A DNA stretch of 64,000 bases, from the NCBI RefSeq assembly GCF_028281305.1, contig NZ_JANQKD010000094.1, positions 1 to 64,000 on the forward strand, written 5' to 3'. This document shows, in pieces, positions 46,284 through 56,317 of this stretch. The notes beneath the pieces were generated by a model. That model did not search any database, was not told the origin of the DNA, and saw nothing but the letters and a program-made list of their open reading frames with translations. Each line of letters begins with the position of its first letter. Position 1 is the stretch's first letter. Both the position numbers and the translations under genes were made by a program. The DNA comes from Pelagibius sp. GTDB taxonomy: Bacteria; Pseudomonadota; Alphaproteobacteria; Kiloniellales; Kiloniellaceae.

Positions 46284-47231
46284 CTAGGGGCTCTCGTCGA
46301 CGCCCACCAGTGCGCGGGCGAAGTCCTTGGCGGTGAAGGGACGGAAGTCTTCGGCGCCTTCGCCGACGCCGACGGCGTGGACCGGCAGGCCGTATTTTTC
46401 GGCCAGCGCCACCAGCACGCCGCCGCGCGCCGAGCCGTCCAGCTTGGTGACCACCAGGCCGGTGAGGTCCACCAGTTCCTTGAAGGTGCCGACCTGGGTG
46501 AGGGCGTTCTGCCCGGTGGTGGCGTCGAGCACCAGCACCACGTGGTGCGGCGCGCTGGGCTCCACCTTCTTGATGACCCGCGCCACCTTCTGCAACTCGG
46601 CCATCAGTTCGGCGCGGTTGTGCAGGCGTCCGGCGGTGTCGATCAGCAGCACGTCGTCGCCCGCCGCCTTGGCCGCCTCCACGGCCTCGAAGGCAAGGCC
46701 GGCGGAATCGGCGCCCTGTTTGCCGGCGACGACCGGGCAGCCGGTGCGCTCGCCCCAGATCTTCAACTGCTCGATGGCCGCGGCGCGGAAGGTGTCGCCG
46801 GCGGCGAGGCGCACCGAGAGGCCTTGCGCGCGGTAGTGGCTGGCGAGCTTGCCGATGGTCGTGGTCTTGCCGGAGCCGTTCACCCCCACCACCAGGATCA
46901 CGTTGGGCGTCTGCGCCGGGTCCAGGACCAGGGGCCGGGCCACCGGCTCCAGCACCCGGGCGATATCCTCGGCCAGGGCGCTGCGCACCTCTTCCGGGTC
47001 GACGTCCTTGTTGAAGCGGGTCTTTGCCAGCTCCGCCGTCAGCCGCGTGGCCGTCGCCACGCCCAGGTCGGCAGTGATCAGCAGTTCCTCCAGCTCCTCC
47101 AGCGCTGCGTCGTCGAGCTTGCGCTTGGAGAAGATGCCGGCGATGCCGTCGCCCAGCTTGGAGGAGGAACGGGTGAGCCCGGCCTTCAGGCGGGAGAACC
47201 AGCCGCCTTTTTTCTCCGCTACGTCACTCAT
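46284..47231 (-). CDS. ftsY: signal recognition particle receptor FtsY
   Basis: A 315-aa SRP GTPase that docks Ffh-ribosome complexes at the inner membrane. The P-loop GVNGSGKT is at residues 116-123, with the downstream G motifs VLLIDTAGR and VVTKLDGSARGG. The acidic A domain before residue 20 is very short compared with E. coli FtsY, normal for Alphaproteobacteria. It is the third gene in the dapF-mtaB-ftsY run. Its partner Ffh is encoded about 6 kb away at 52910-54283. Confidence 0.96.
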   Translation of the reverse strand: MSDVAEKKGGWFSRLKAGLTRSSSKLGDGIAGIFSKRKLDDAALEELEELLITADLGVATATRLTAELAKTRFNKDVDPEEVRSALAEDIARVLEPVARPLVLDPAQTPNVILVVGVNGSGKTTTIGKLASHYRAQGLSVRLAAGDTFRAAAIEQLKIWGERTGCPVVAGKQGADSAGLAFEAVEAAKAAGDDVLLIDTAGRLHNRAELMAELQKVARVIKKVEPSAPHHVVLVLDATTGQNALTQVGTFKELVDLTGLVVTKLDGSARGGVLVALAEKYGLPVHAVGVGEGAEDFRPFTAKDFARALVGVDESP

Positions 47232-47240
47232 CCGTGTCGC

Positions 47241-48539
47241 TCACGCTGCGGGGGAGAGCTGCTGGTGCAGAGGCTCGGCCGTCAGCCGCGCGCCGTCCCG
47301 TCCGGTGATGCGGACCTGGACAACCGCACCGATCTCGCCGCGTTCAAGCAGCACCGGTGCAAAGGTCTCGCTACGGCCGAGCAGGCGCCCGTCATCTTCC
47401 TGCTTTTCGATCAGCACGGCGGCCGGCCGTCCGACCTGACTGTCGAGGAAATGGTCCAGCGCCGCAGCGCCGGCAGCGCGCAGGCGCGCCGCGCGGTCCT
47501 TGCGCAGGGCGAGGGGGACCTGCGGCATCTTCGCTGCCGGCGTGCCCTTGCGCGCAGAATAGGGAAAGACGTGCAGGTAGGTGAGGCCGCAGTCCTCCAC
47601 CAGCGCCAGGGAGTTCTCGAACATCGCTTCGGTCTCGGTGGGGAAGCCGGCGATGAGATCGGCGCCGAAGACGATGTCGGGGCGGAGGTCCCGCATCGCC
47701 CGGCACAGCGCCACGGCGTCGCTGCGCGAATGGCGGCGCTTCATGCGCTTCAGGATCATGTCGTCGCCGGCTTGCAGGGAGAGATGCAGGTGCGGCATCA
47801 GCCGTTCCTCCTCCGCCACCAGGCGGCGCAGGTCGGCGTCCAGCTCGATGGCGTCGAGGGAGGAGAGGCGCAGGCGCTTGAGGTCGGGCACCTGGGCCAG
47901 CAGGCGCCGGACCATCTGGCCGAGCGCCGGGCGCCCGGGCAGGTCGCCGCCGTAGGAGGTGATATCGACGCCGGTCAGCACCACCTCGGCGACGCCGCGC
48001 TCCACAAGATTGCGGACCTGGCGCACCACCTCGCCCAGCGGCACCGAGCGGCTGTTGCCCCGGCCGTAAGGGATAATGCAGAAGGTGCAGCGGTGGTCGC
48101 AGCCCTGCTGTACCTGCACGAAGGCGCGGGTGCGCTCGGCAAAGCCGTCGATCAGCTGCGGCGCGGTCTCGGTGACCGCCATGATGTCGTTCACCAGAAC
48201 CGGCGCGCTGCTCTCCGGCAGGAAGCTTTCCAGCTTCAGCTTTTCCTCGTTGCCGAGCACGCGGTCGACCTCGGCCATCCCGGCGAAGCCCTGCGGGTCG
48301 ATCTGGGCGGCGCAGCCGGTGACGATGATCTCCGCCGCCGGGTTTTCGCGCCGGGCCTTGCGGATCGCCTGGCGGGCCTGGCGCTCCGCCTCGCCGGTGA
48401 CCGCGCAGGTGTTGACGATGACCGCATCGTTGAGCCCGGCTGTTTGCGCGTGACCGCGCATAACCTCCGACTCGTAAGCGTTGAGACGGCAGCCGAAGGT
48501 GAGGATGCGCGCTGCGCCGTGCTTGCCTTGGCCGGTCAT
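47241..48539 (-). CDS. mtaB: tRNA t6A37 methylthiotransferase MtaB
   Basis: A 432-aa radical-SAM enzyme. The N-terminal UPF0004 domain contains conserved cysteines (TFGCRLNAYES; VNTCAVTGEAE; VTGCAAQ). The radical-SAM cluster motif CDHRCTFC (C-x3-C-x2-C) is near residues 147-154. It adds methylthio to threonylcarbamoyladenosine in tRNA. The start ATG overlaps the dapF stop by 4 bp. MiaB is a less likely assignment given the genomic context and the VNTCAVT pattern. Confidence 0.92.
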   Translation of the reverse strand: MTGQGKHGAARILTFGCRLNAYESEVMRGHAQTAGLNDAVIVNTCAVTGEAERQARQAIRKARRENPAAEIIVTGCAAQIDPQGFAGMAEVDRVLGNEEKLKLESFLPESSAPVLVNDIMAVTETAPQLIDGFAERTRAFVQVQQGCDHRCTFCIIPYGRGNSRSVPLGEVVRQVRNLVERGVAEVVLTGVDITSYGGDLPGRPALGQMVRRLLAQVPDLKRLRLSSLDAIELDADLRRLVAEEERLMPHLHLSLQAGDDMILKRMKRRHSRSDAVALCRAMRDLRPDIVFGADLIAGFPTETEAMFENSLALVEDCGLTYLHVFPYSARKGTPAAKMPQVPLALRKDRAARLRAAGAAALDHFLDSQVGRPAAVLIEKQEDDGRLLGRSETFAPVLLERGEIGAVVQVRITGRDGARLTAEPLHQQLSPAA

Positions 48540-49393
48540 GGCCGCAGCTCCTGCGGCGCCAGGCCTTCCGGCAGCAGACCGGTGAAGGCGGTGGCGACCG
48601 GGCCCGTCATCAGCACGTGGCCGTCCTCGCGCCACTCCAGCTCCAGCGCGCCGCCGTCGAGCACCACCTCGACCTTGCGTCCGGTGATGCCCCGGCGCGC
48701 AGCGGCGACGGCGGCGGCGCAGGCGCCACTGCCGCAGGCCTGGGTCAGGCCGACGCCGCGCTCCCAGACGCGCAGGCGCAACCGGTTGGGGCCGATCACG
48801 GTGGCGGCGCCGATGTTGGCGCGCTCCGGGAACAGCGGGTCGTGTTCCAGCGCCGGGCCGAGCTGCGCCAGCGGCAGGCTCTCCACGGCTTCGACAAAGA
48901 AGACGGCATGGGGGTTGCCCATGTTGACGCCCACGGGGTCGCTCAGCGGTCCGCTGGCGAGACCCAGGTGCAGGGTGTCGCGCTCCTCGCTCAAGGGAAT
49001 GTCCTGCCAGCCGGTCAGCGCCTCGCCCATGTCGACGGTGACGCGGCCCTGGCCGGCGGCGCGGGCCTCCAGCAGGCCGCGCCGGGTTTCGATGGTCAGC
49101 TCGTCGCGCCCGGTTTCCGCCATCACCAGGGCGGCGACGCAGCGCGTGCCGTTGCCGCAGGCACCGACCTCGCCGCCGTCGTGATTGCGGATGCGCATGA
49201 AGATGTCGGCATTGCCGTTCCCGGCGTTGCTCGGCGGCTCGATGATCAGAAGCTGGTCGCAGCCGACGCCGGTGCGCCGGTCCGCGATGGCGCGGGCCAG
49301 CGCCTCCGACGGCGCAAAGGCCTCGTCCCGGGCATCGACCACCACGAAGTCGTTGCCCAGGCCGTGCATCTTGATGAAGGGCCGTGCGCTCAT
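48536..49393 (-). CDS. dapF: diaminopimelate epimerase
   Basis: A 285-aa enzyme interconverting LL- and meso-diaminopimelate for lysine and peptidoglycan synthesis. Both catalytic cysteines are in place: GACGNGTRCVAAL near residue 77 and ACGSGACA near residue 226. The N-terminal MHGLGNDFVVVD is typical. It is first in the operon with mtaB and ftsY, an order common in Alphaproteobacteria. Confidence 0.96.
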   Translation of the reverse strand: MSARPFIKMHGLGNDFVVVDARDEAFAPSEALARAIADRRTGVGCDQLLIIEPPSNAGNGNADIFMRIRNHDGGEVGACGNGTRCVAALVMAETGRDELTIETRRGLLEARAAGQGRVTVDMGEALTGWQDIPLSEERDTLHLGLASGPLSDPVGVNMGNPHAVFFVEAVESLPLAQLGPALEHDPLFPERANIGAATVIGPNRLRLRVWERGVGLTQACGSGACAAAVAAARRGITGRKVEVVLDGGALELEWREDGHVLMTGPVATAFTGLLPEGLAPQELRP

Positions 49394-49868
49394 AAGGCGG
49401 GTTATAGGACCGCCGGGCCGGGAAAGTCCAGGACGGGCTACCCCCTCAGGGACAGGCGGGGAGTCCCGGCTCTGAAATCCCCGGAAGCCGGGGCCGAACG
49501 GCGCCTCCGGCCGCTGTCATGCAAAGCTGCATGGAATACATGCGTGTTCTCGGGTTCACGCCGGTGCCGGTTCTCTGTATCTCACTGCCCGCCGCCCTCG
49601 CGCTGCCCCAGCGATCCCGGCGATCCCCAGTGATCCCCGTCGATCCCCTGGCAGCGCCCAGTACAGGAACCCGATTCCTTACCAACACCTAATTTCAGTA
49701 CAGGCCTTTGTTTCAGGGGGTTCTGCGGGTTTTCGCCCGCATCCCTCCCCGATACCTGATGTTCGCCGCATCGGATTTTTGGCGCAAACCAGACGATTTC
49801 ATCCGTCTCCCGCATCGATGCTGTGTGGAGGCAGAGCCCAGTTATTTCTGCAACAAGGAATAGATCTC
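49394..49868. other. intergenic region, 475 bp
   Basis: This interval lies between divergent dapF and a small secreted protein gene, so both promoters should be here. It contains a 10-bp tandem repeat (49613-49651). Downstream of it the sequence is less GC-rich. No RNA gene was recognised. Confidence 0.4.
49613..49651. repeat. tandem repeat of GATCCC-type 10-bp units
   Basis: Four units, GATCCCGGC, GATCCCCAGT, GATCCCCGTC and GATCCCCTGG, follow each other without gaps (one of 9 bp, three of 10). The array lies in the dapF upstream region. It belongs to the same style of short GC-rich repeats seen at 4297, 24665 and 63174. Confidence 0.8.
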
Positions 49869-50186
49869 ATGCGCAATTGGAAAACGAAGACCTTTCTCGG
49901 ACTTGCCGCCGCTGCCCTCGTGGCGCTGACCATGGCGATGACCTTCCATGGCACCGCCGAAGCCGACACGAGGAAGAGCCCCACTGTGAAAATGCAGGTG
50001 CAGAAGAAGCCGGTGGTGCCGCCCCGCCCCACGGGCCCGCAATCGACGGGCAACATCAAGGTCGAGCAGGTCTTCATCAAGGATCACTGGTGGGCCCAGT
50101 TCTATGATGTGGTTACCGGCGAGCACACCGGCTGTCACGACACGGACAACGGGCTGTCCTGCGAAGGCTCGTGCCCCTGCAACTGA
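49869..50186 (+). CDS. small secreted Cys-rich protein, 105 aa
   Basis: The function is unknown. Residues 1-33 form a signal peptide (FLGLAAAALVALTMAMTFHG with AEA before the likely cleavage site). The mature protein starts basic and Pro-rich (VQKKPVVPPRP), contains DHWWAQFYDVVTGEHTG, and ends with four Cys in the last 18 residues (GCHDTDNGLSCEGSCPCN). The tail could bind metal or form disulfides. AAGGA precedes the ATG at 49869. A strong terminator-like hairpin follows at 50220. Confidence 0.75.
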   Translation: MRNWKTKTFLGLAAAALVALTMAMTFHGTAEADTRKSPTVKMQVQKKPVVPPRPTGPQSTGNIKVEQVFIKDHWWAQFYDVVTGEHTGCHDTDNGLSCEGSCPCN

Positions 50187-50219
50187 GGGCCCTCTTTCCC
50201 AGGATTGTAGCGGTTTCCG

Positions 50220-50247
50220 ACGGGGGCCGGCATCGTCCGGCCCCCGT
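50220..50247 (+). terminator. terminator-like hairpin
   Basis: ACGGGGGCCGG (50220-50230) pairs perfectly with CCGGCCCCCGT (50237-50247) across a 6-base loop, 33 bp after the stop of the Cys-rich protein. The following bases (TGCCGTTCTT) are only moderately T-rich, so termination strength is uncertain. Confidence 0.75.
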
Positions 50248-50322
50248 TGCCGTTCTTCAGATCGTGGATTTACCGACCGCTGGGTCGGGAAAGCCCAGGG
50301 GGCGTTGGGCTTTCAGGCCCGT

Positions 50323-51015
50323 TCACTGCCTCGACTCAAGGGCTGGCCTTGAGGGCATTTGAGGAGCCGGTATGCGCCGCGGCAGATCCCCAACGGCTTC
50401 GTTGACACTCTCCTTTCCGATGCGCAGCGGCTTGCCGATGCTCGGTGCGAAGGGATCGCGGGGCTTGTGCACCGAGATGCAGAGGTCGTTCTGAAGCGGC
50501 AGCAGCGTCATCGGATCGCCCTGGTCCCGTTGTTCCTGAGCATCCCAATACTTGTAGTCGAAGAACACCACGTACTCCTGGGGTGTCGGTTCGGATGCCA
50601 GCAGGTCGGCGATTTTCTGAGCGGCTGGCTGGTCAACAACGCGCCCGCGCCAAAGGACGAACTTCGAACTGAGGCCGTAGGGGTCGCGGTCTCGGCCGTC
50701 CGCTGTGCAGGGATAGACCAGGGCACTGGCCCGACCGGCTTCCAAGGGATTGAACAGCTGGCGTTGCGATTGAAACGCCAGCCGCAGGGTCGGCCAATCC
50801 GGCGCGATCACCGTGATTGGCGGCAGGCCCGAAGGGCCGAGATGGAGATCTTTGGCCGCTTCGAAACGCGATATCTCAGCGGGCGTTGCGAGCGTGAGGG
50901 CTGTCACCTCTGCGTCGTCTAGCGACGGCGTTCCTGCGCAGGCTCCGACAAGGGCCAGAGCAAGCCCTGCAGCCGTGAAACGCCGGATGCGCACCTGAAT
51001 CGGGGTCGTTTTCAT
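50323..51015 (-). CDS. putative lipoprotein, 230 aa
   Basis: The function is unknown. The N-terminus has arginines, a hydrophobic stretch and a lipobox LVGAC with Cys26 as likely lipidation site. The mature part contains YVVFFDYKYWDAQEQRDQGD and a single Cys pair, without a recognised fold. AAGGTGG precedes the ATG. It is divergent from a second lipoprotein gene (177 bp apart), so both may be exported envelope proteins under a common promoter region. Confidence 0.75.
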   Translation of the reverse strand: MKTTPIQVRIRRFTAAGLALALVGACAGTPSLDDAEVTALTLATPAEISRFEAAKDLHLGPSGLPPITVIAPDWPTLRLAFQSQRQLFNPLEAGRASALVYPCTADGRDRDPYGLSSKFVLWRGRVVDQPAAQKIADLLASEPTPQEYVVFFDYKYWDAQEQRDQGDPMTLLPLQNDLCISVHKPRDPFAPSIGKPLRIGKESVNEAVGDLPRRIPAPQMPSRPALESRQ

Positions 51016-51192
51016 CGTTCCACCTTCTCGGGAAAGGGCGGCGAGGCGAACCTACCGCTGCGATAGACCGAAACCAAGGGGCGCATGCCCCATTTTCGCC
51101 ACAGGACCGCCCTCATTGCGGGCATTTCCTGGGAGAGGATCGCAGTGCCGGGCGCGGCAGGGGGCCGCGCCGCAATGCAAAGGGGGAGAGCC

Positions 51193-52035
51193 ATGCATCC
51201 GAACACCGTGCTGAAAGCCGCCGGTGCCGCGGCGCTCGTCGCCGTGCTGGCGGCCTGCGGGCACACCGTCCAGACCACGTCCGGATCGAAGTATCTGTCT
51301 ACCTATGACCTGAGCAGCCGAGACCTCGATCATCTTGTGGGAACCGATGAAGGTATTGCGGCGGCTGCGGACGTGGAGCCGCAGTTGCGGTTTCCGGCCC
51401 GACTCGGCCTGGCGCGGATCGACGCGCAGGGTTTGACTGCAATTCCGCCGGCCGAGGCCAAGGCCTGGATGGCCCTGGCGGAACGGCTGGGAGACGGCTA
51501 TGGCGAGTTCGTTCCGGTTTCGCCGCTGGTTGCCGCCTTGGCGACCCCGGAGACCCCTCGGCGTGTCGTTGTCGGGAACCTTGTCTGGGACTACCGGACG
51601 TCGCTTGCGCGGGTCGTCCGCGAAGTGCGTCTCGGGGCGGCGCGCCAGCATCTTGACGCGGTGCTGATCTACGAGACCTCCGGCACCGCCGCGGACACCA
51701 GCAATGTGCTGGCGGTCACCAAGCTGGCGCTGATCGGCTTCTTCCTGCCCACTGAGGACGTGGAGGCTGAAGGCGCCGCCCAGGCGGTCCTGGTGGACGT
51801 GCGCAACGGCTACACCTACGGCATGGCCTCGGCGGTGGCGGAGCAGCCGGTGCAGCGGATCACCACCTCCGGCAACACCTCCGCCGTGCGGCGTGCGGCC
51901 GCGCAGGAAGCGGGCGTGCGCGCAGTTGCGGCGCTGACCGGGGAGGTCGAGACCATGATGCGCGACCTGCGTCTTGCCCTTGCCGAACGGCGGGCCGAGT
52001 CCGGAATGCCCGAAGCAGCGTCAGGGACACGCTAA
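51193..52035 (+). CDS. putative lipoprotein, 280 aa
   Basis: A predicted envelope lipoprotein. The signal sequence ends with a lipobox VLAACG (Cys22). The mature part contains VLIYETSGTAADTSNVLAVT and LALIGFFLPTEDVEAEGAAQ, which looks like an ordered domain, but I do not recognise the family. The ATG at 51193 follows GGGGGAGAG; an ATG 36 codons upstream is rejected because it would remove the signal from the N-terminus. It is divergent from the 230-aa lipoprotein gene. Confidence 0.78.
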   Translation: MHPNTVLKAAGAAALVAVLAACGHTVQTTSGSKYLSTYDLSSRDLDHLVGTDEGIAAAADVEPQLRFPARLGLARIDAQGLTAIPPAEAKAWMALAERLGDGYGEFVPVSPLVAALATPETPRRVVVGNLVWDYRTSLARVVREVRLGAARQHLDAVLIYETSGTAADTSNVLAVTKLALIGFFLPTEDVEAEGAAQAVLVDVRNGYTYGMASAVAEQPVQRITTSGNTSAVRRAAAQEAGVRAVAALTGEVETMMRDLRLALAERRAESGMPEAASGTR

Positions 52036-52077
52036 TATGTCGATTCCGGGAGAAAGGGCTATCCGTTTGGATTAGCG
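52030..52077 (+). terminator. long-loop inverted repeat overlapping the lipoprotein stop
   Basis: CGCTAAT (52030-52036) is complementary to ATTAGCG (52071-52077), with 34 bases between. The left arm contains the stop codon TAA of the lipoprotein gene. The following GGAAAATCAGG is not T-rich, so this may be an mRNA end structure rather than a classical terminator, or chance. Confidence 0.3.
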
Positions 52078-52338
52078 GGAAAATCAGGTCCGATTCACCT
52101 TGCTTTCCCGCGCCGCACCCCCTAGGTCTATGGGTGGTGACGGACGCAAAGTCAGAAGCCGCAGGATCGGTTGCACCGCCGCTGGTCGGAACTCGCGAGG
52201 CCAAATCTCAAAAAGTTCGATGGGTGGGTCGGTAAACGTCCGTGCCTGAGCCTTCCTGTACCTTGTTGTGCTTTCACTCGGCCCGGGCAGAAGCGTTCCG
52301 GGGCGCACTAAGTTGCAGTTCGAAGGAAGACCCAGACC
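52078..52338. other. upstream region of the cold-shock gene
   Basis: About 260 bp separate the lipoprotein gene from the cold-shock gene. The last 80 bp probably hold the long untranslated leader usual for csp genes. TTGTTGTGCTTTCACTCGGC around 52263-52282 is less GC-rich and may lie near the promoter. No complete riboswitch was recognised. Confidence 0.4.
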
Positions 52339-52545
52339 ATGATCACGGGAACCGTGAAGTTCTTTAACACCACCAAAGGCTTCGGCTTTATCGCGCCGGA
52401 AGACGGCTCCAAGGACGTGTTTGTCCACATCTCCGCCGTCGAGCGCTCGGGCATGGGCCCGCTTGTCGAAGGCCAGAAGGTGACGTTCGAGGTTCAGCCC
52501 GACGCCCGCGGGCCCAAGGCGGTGAACATTCAGGCTGCCGACTGA
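52339..52545 (+). CDS. cold-shock protein (CspA family)
   Basis: A 68-aa single cold-shock domain that binds single-stranded RNA or DNA and melts structure. RNP1 (KGFGFI) and RNP2 (VFVHIS) are both intact, and the [12 protein letters not shown] start is typical. The gene has its own leader and a strong terminator, so it is monocistronic. Which paralogue it is (cspA, cspE or other) cannot be told. Confidence 0.97.
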   Translation: MITGTVKFFNTTKGFGFIAPEDGSKDVFVHISAVERSGMGPLVEGQKVTFEVQPDARGPKAVNIQAAD

Positions 52546-52622
52546 CCAGAGAGGTCGGAACGCAGAGGGACGCCGCCCTGGACGGGAGGGTTTCGTCCCA
52601 GAAACGAGAAGCGCTTTTCGAT

Positions 52623-52655
52623 GCGGCCGCCCAGGAAGGGCGGCCGCTTTCGTTT
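52623..52655 (+). terminator. rho-independent terminator of the cold-shock gene
   Basis: GCGGCCGCCC (52623-52632) pairs with GGGCGGCCGC (52638-52647) around a 5-base loop, followed by TTTCGTTT. It lies 78 bp after the cold-shock stop codon and has the form of a strong intrinsic terminator. Confidence 0.9.
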
Positions 52656-52675
52656 GCAGGCCGCTTTCGTTTGCA
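52642..52675. repeat. 17-bp tandem duplication
   Basis: GGCCGCTTTCGTTTGCA occurs twice without spacer (52642-52658 and 52659-52675). The first copy includes the descending arm and T-tract of the cold-shock terminator, so the duplication adds a second T-rich segment. Confidence 0.95.
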
Positions 52676-52909
52676 GGCGGACGGAGTGCTGGGGGAGTGC
52701 CGGGGGAAAGTCAGGTCGCAGAGGTGCTTGACCTCCCGGGCCCGGGCCCCTAAATTCCGCGCCGTTCAGGCCAAGGTGACGTAACCGGCTGAAAGCCCCA
52801 TATGCCCGGGGCGGCCCCGCCAGTCCGCGAGTTTCGCGCACTGGCGCGAAATGCTTTGGCTCGACGCGCTTTAACCGGCGCGGGACTTTTTGAGGATCGA
52901 CCGAGACCC

Positions 52910-54283
<1,374 letters not shown>

Positions 54284-54356
54284 GTACCGCTTCGGCCTTT
54301 CTCCAAACCGAGATCAACGAACAGAACAGCGTGAAAGCAGAAAGAGAGTAACCGCA

Positions 54357-54815
54357 ATGTCCCTGAAGATTCGTCTGTCCCGCGGCGGCGCCAAGAAGCG
54401 GCCCTTCTATCGTATCGTGGTGGCGGATTCCCGCAGCCCGCGCGACGGCCGCTTTATCGAGCGCATCGGCTCCTACAACCCGATGGTCGCCAAGGATCAT
54501 CCGGAGCGCATCGTCCTGAACACCGAGCGGGCCAAGCACTGGCTCTCCGTCGGCGCCACCCCCAGCGACCGGGTGAGCCGCTTCCTGGCCGCTGCCGATC
54601 TGGCGCCGGCGCGCCGCATCCCGCGCCAGACCAAGAAGAACCAGCCCGGCCAAAAGGCGCAGGAGCGTCTGCAGGAGGCTGAGGAGGCCAAGAAGGCCGC
54701 CGAAGAAGCCGCCGCGGCCGAGGCGGAGGCTCCCGCCGAGGAAGCCCCGGCTGAAGAGGCGCCGGCTGAAGAGGCCCCTGCGGAAGAAGCTGCCGAAGAG
54801 GCGAAGGCCGAGTAA
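54357..54815 (+). CDS. rpsP: 30S ribosomal protein S16 with acidic tail
   Basis: Ribosomal protein S16. The first 80 residues are standard ([29 protein letters not shown]). The total of 152 aa is long for the family because of an Ala/Glu-rich extension from about residue 95, with repeated APAEE units at the end. The extension is probably disordered; such tails are known in several Alphaproteobacteria, though their use is not. AGAGAG precedes the ATG. It lies 73 bp after ffh. Confidence 0.95.
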   Translation: MSLKIRLSRGGAKKRPFYRIVVADSRSPRDGRFIERIGSYNPMVAKDHPERIVLNTERAKHWLSVGATPSDRVSRFLAAADLAPARRIPRQTKKNQPGQKAQERLQEAEEAKKAAEEAAAAEAEAPAEEAPAEEAPAEEAPAEEAAEEAKAE

Positions 54816-54845
54816 GCGGCCGGGCTTGGCTCGGGCGGCTCCGCC

Positions 54846-55403
54846 ATGGCGCGCGCGCCTGAGGACGGGGACCGCGTTTGCCTGGGGGTCATGGTCGGCG
54901 CCCACGGCGTGCGCGGCCTGGTGAAGGTCAAAAGCTTCACCGAGGTGCCCGAGGACGTCGCCGCCTATGGCCCGGTGAGCGACCGCCCCGGCCGCCAGCG
55001 CTGGACGCTGGAGGCCGTCGGCCGGGCCAAGGGCGTGGTGCTGGTCAAGGCCACGGGCGTTTCGGACCGCGATCAGGCCCAGGCGCTGCACGGCACCGAG
55101 CTTTACGTCGAGCGGGCCGCGCTCCCGGCGCTGGAGGAGGAAGAGACCTTCTACCACGCCGACCTGATCGGCCTGCGCGCCGAGGACCCGGCCGGGGCCG
55201 AGATCGGGCGGGTGGCGGCGGTCGAGAACTACGGCGCCGGCGACCTGCTGGAGATTGTCGATGGCGAGGGGCGCAGCCGTATCCTGCCCTTCACCCGGGC
55301 GGTGGTGCCGGAAGTGGACCTGGCCGCGGGCCGCCTGGTGGTGCTGGCGCCGGAGGAGACCGAAGGCGGCGCGGACAAAGACGGCGGCGACAAAGAAGCC
55401 TGA
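54846..55403 (+). CDS. rimM: ribosome maturation factor RimM
   Basis: A 185-aa factor that assists late assembly of the 30S subunit, acting on S19 and 16S rRNA. The N-terminal barrel ([20 protein letters not shown]) and the PRC-barrel part ([20 protein letters not shown]) are both present. The last 20 residues are Asp/Lys/Gly-rich low complexity. Its position between rpsP and trmD is the conserved one. Confidence 0.95.
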   Translation: MARAPEDGDRVCLGVMVGAHGVRGLVKVKSFTEVPEDVAAYGPVSDRPGRQRWTLEAVGRAKGVVLVKATGVSDRDQAQALHGTELYVERAALPALEEEETFYHADLIGLRAEDPAGAEIGRVAAVENYGAGDLLEIVDGEGRSRILPFTRAVVPEVDLAAGRLVVLAPEETEGGADKDGGDKEA

Positions 55404-55525
55404 GGCCCAGGGCTGATTGGATTGGGGGGCTGGACAAAGCGGCGCCCCGGCGGCATAAAGCGCCGCCCTGGCCGCTGGACGCAGATTTGTGGCCGAGTTT
55501 CGGGGGCGTCGGGGGAGGAAATGCC

Positions 55526-56278
55526 ATGGCGGCATGGCGGTCGCTGGTCCTGACGCTCTTCCCGGAGATGTTTCCGGGGCCGTTGGGGCAAAGTCTGGCG
55601 GGAAAGGCCCTGGACAAGGGCCTCTGGGCGCTCGATGTCCTGGACATCCGGGATTTCGCGCGCGATAAACACCGCAGCGTGGACGACACCCCTTTCGGGG
55701 GTGGCGCCGGCATGGTGATGCGGCCCGATGTGGTCGATGCGGCGCTCGGCGCCGCGCAGGAAACCTGGGCCGCTTGGGCCCGGGAGAACGAAGGAGGATC
55801 CGCGGGCGAAGCTCCGGTCCTCTATCTCTCGCCCCGGGGGCGTCTGCTGACGCAGGACCGGGTGCGGGAATTGGCAGCAGGGCCGGGGGTCACCGTGCTC
55901 TGTGGCCGCTACGAGGGGGTCGATGAACGGGTCCTGGAGGCCCGCGACGTCCAGGAAGTCTCGGTCGGGGATTATATTCTCTCCGGCGGCGAGACGGCGG
56001 CCCTGGTGTTGATGGATGCCGTGATCCGTCTGCTGCCAGGCGTCATGGGGAACGAGGCCAGCCCGGGCGAGGAGTCGTTCGGGGCCGATGCCTTTGAGGG
56101 GTTGCTGGAGTACCCCCTCTACACAAGGCCCGCCGAGTGGCAGGGCCGCAAGGTGCCGGAGGTGCTGTCCTCCGGTCACCACGAGAAGATCCGCCTCTGG
56201 CGCCAGGCGCAGGCGGAGGAGATTACAAAGCGGCGCCGCCCGGATCTCTGGGCGCGCTACCGGAAGGACAAGCCTTGA
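55526..56278 (+). CDS. trmD: tRNA (guanine37-N1)-methyltransferase TrmD
   Basis: A 250-aa SPOUT methyltransferase that methylates G37 of tRNAs to prevent frameshifting. Motifs of the trefoil knot are visible: [22 protein letters not shown], and [11 protein letters not shown]. The C-terminal domain ends with [16 protein letters not shown]. The ATG at 55526 follows GGGGGAGGAAATGCC and gives the usual length. It is preceded by a 120-bp spacer after rimM. Confidence 0.96.
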   Translation: MAAWRSLVLTLFPEMFPGPLGQSLAGKALDKGLWALDVLDIRDFARDKHRSVDDTPFGGGAGMVMRPDVVDAALGAAQETWAAWARENEGGSAGEAPVLYLSPRGRLLTQDRVRELAAGPGVTVLCGRYEGVDERVLEARDVQEVSVGDYILSGGETAALVLMDAVIRLLPGVMGNEASPGEESFGADAFEGLLEYPLYTRPAEWQGRKVPEVLSSGHHEKIRLWRQAQAEEITKRRRPDLWARYRKDKP

Positions 56279-56317
56279 GGCCAGGGGGCCCGGGCGAGGG
56301 TTTGAGGATTGAGAGCC

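Larger units (their letters stand above)
52546..52909. other. intergenic region, 364 bp
   Basis: This interval holds the cold-shock terminator (52623-52655), a 17-bp tandem duplication that copies part of it, and the upstream region of ffh. The sequence from 52700 to 52909 is GC-rich; no clear promoter hexamers were picked out. Confidence 0.5.

Noticed and set aside
46278..49184. 968-codon plus-strand frame across ftsY, mtaB and dapF
   Set aside because: It runs through three well-identified genes on the other strand and has antisense composition.
52115..52190. GGACGCAAAGTC motif resembling part of a class I c-di-GMP riboswitch
   Set aside because: The GCAAACC part and the second conserved arm are missing, and a cold-shock gene is not a usual target.
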